A DNA stretch of 5,340 bases from Lysobacteraceae bacterium (GTDB lineage: Bacteria; Pseudomonadota; Gammaproteobacteria; Xanthomonadales; Xanthomonadaceae). Under the pieces are notes generated by a model. That model did no database searches. It saw only the letters and a program-made list of their open reading frames with translations, and had not been told where the DNA came from. The stretch spans positions 1-5,340 of the forward strand of contig JAQGOI010000284.1 in assembly GCA_028293685.1 (NCBI GenBank), in the 5' to 3' direction. The first letter of the stretch is position 1. Each line of letters begins with the position of its first letter. The translations under genes and the position numbers were made by a program. This document shows, piece after piece, positions 4,786 through 5,340 of the stretch.

Positions 4786-5340
4786 GGCAGACGATCGAAG
4801 GGTTGATGAACAACCCGCTGCCTGAAGGCCGCGTCGACGACATCCTGATGACCGACGGCGCCAACCCACTGACGGAGCGCGGCTTTGTCACGACCACGTC
4901 CGACGCACTGCTGAACTGGGCGCGCACCGGATCGATGTGGCCGATGACCTTCGGGCTCGCATGCTGTGCGGTGGAAATGATGCATGCCGGCGCTTCGCGT
5001 CTGGACCTGGACCGTTTCGGCGTGGTGTTTCGTCCGTCGCCACGCCAGTCGGATGTGATGATCGTGGCCGGTACGCTGGTCAACAAGATGGCGCCGGCGC
5101 TGCGCAAGGTCTACGACCAGATGCCCGATCCCAAATGGGTCATTTCGATGGGCAGCTGCGCCAATGGCGGCGGTTATTACCACTATTCCTACGCCGTGGT
5201 GCGCGGCTGCGACCGCATCGTTCCGGTCGACATCTACGTGCCTGGCTGCCCGCCTACCGCGGAAGCGCTGACTTACGGCATCCTGCAACTGCAGAAGAAG
5301 ATCCGACGCGCCACCAATTTCGGTGCGATCAAGACGGGTC
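4776..5340 (+). CDS. nuoB: NADH-quinone oxidoreductase subunit B (3' end outside window)
   Basis: NuoB is the complex I subunit that carries iron-sulfur cluster N2, the last electron carrier before quinone, at the junction of the peripheral and membrane arms. The frame starts at ATG 4776, inside nuoA, and is still open at the window edge after 188 codons. The cluster N2 ligands are all present: Cys63 and Cys64 in [11 protein letters not shown], Cys128 in [11 protein letters not shown], and Cys158 in [12 protein letters not shown]. The quinone-site segment [20 protein letters not shown] is intact. A second ATG at 4782 is possible, but AAGGGAG (4762-4768) is well placed for 4776, and [19 protein letters not shown] resembles Xanthomonas NuoB N-termini as I recall them. 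The 10-nt overlap with nuoA suggests translational coupling. Any C-terminal extension cannot be seen here; the family is often around 160-220 residues. Confidence 0.97.
   Translation, partial: MGMRQTIEGLMNNPLPEGRVDDILMTDGANPLTERGFVTTTSDALLNWARTGSMWPMTFGLACCAVEMMHAGASRLDLDRFGVVFRPSPRQSDVMIVAGTLVNKMAPALRKVYDQMPDPKWVISMGSCANGGGYYHYSYAVVRGCDRIVPVDIYVPGCPPTAEALTYGILQLQKKIRRATNFGAIKTG

Noticed and set aside
4333..4869. Minus-strand open frame of 178 codons over nuoA and the start of nuoB
   Set aside because: It is antisense to two well-recognised genes and has no ribosome site or family likeness.

Overview
The window is GC-rich, gene-dense bacterial DNA. The NuoA and NuoB sequences at its right end most resemble those of gammaproteobacteria of the Xanthomonadales/Lysobacterales type (Xanthomonas, Lysobacter, Rhodanobacter and relatives). 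That placement comes from remembered family sequences, not from a search. No transposase, integrase, CRISPR array, tRNA or rRNA was seen.

Layout from left to right. (1) Positions 1-446, plus strand, hold the 3' part of a Crp/Fnr-family transcription regulator that enters from outside the window. (2) Convergent to it, 490-957 on the minus strand is an unrecognised 155-residue protein whose start is fixed by a good ribosome binding site. (3) Positions 958-1350 hold no convincing gene. (4) On the minus strand, 1351-1596 encodes a small conserved-looking protein whose leader carries a hairpin containing a perfect extended Shine-Dalgarno sequence. Upstream of it, 1698-2588 encodes an exported, probably outer-membrane beta-barrel protein. 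(5) Divergent from the barrel gene, an open frame ending at 4025 on the plus strand encodes a secreted protein with a type I copper (cupredoxin) domain followed by six 48-residue FG-GAP/VCBS-like calcium-binding repeats. Its best ribosome binding site and ATG (2717-2731) are one frame away from the rest of the protein, so its signal peptide appears to be split by a frameshift. (6) A perfect 12-bp stem-loop follows that gene at 4047-4078. (7) A gene-free leader containing several inverted repeats precedes nuoA (4429-4785) and nuoB (4776 to the end of the window), the first two genes of the respiratory complex I operon.

Functionally, the right end is core energy metabolism. NuoA is a membrane-arm subunit, NuoB carries iron-sulfur cluster N2, and the two reading frames overlap as expected for a co-translated operon. 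The middle is accessory cell-envelope or secreted material: the barrel protein and the copper/calcium protein share a 140-bp divergent promoter region, which suggests but does not prove joint regulation. The most interesting points are the frame break at the start of the cupredoxin-repeat gene, the domain pairing itself, and the presence of these accessory genes directly upstream of nuoA. No clearly new system can be claimed from this sequence.
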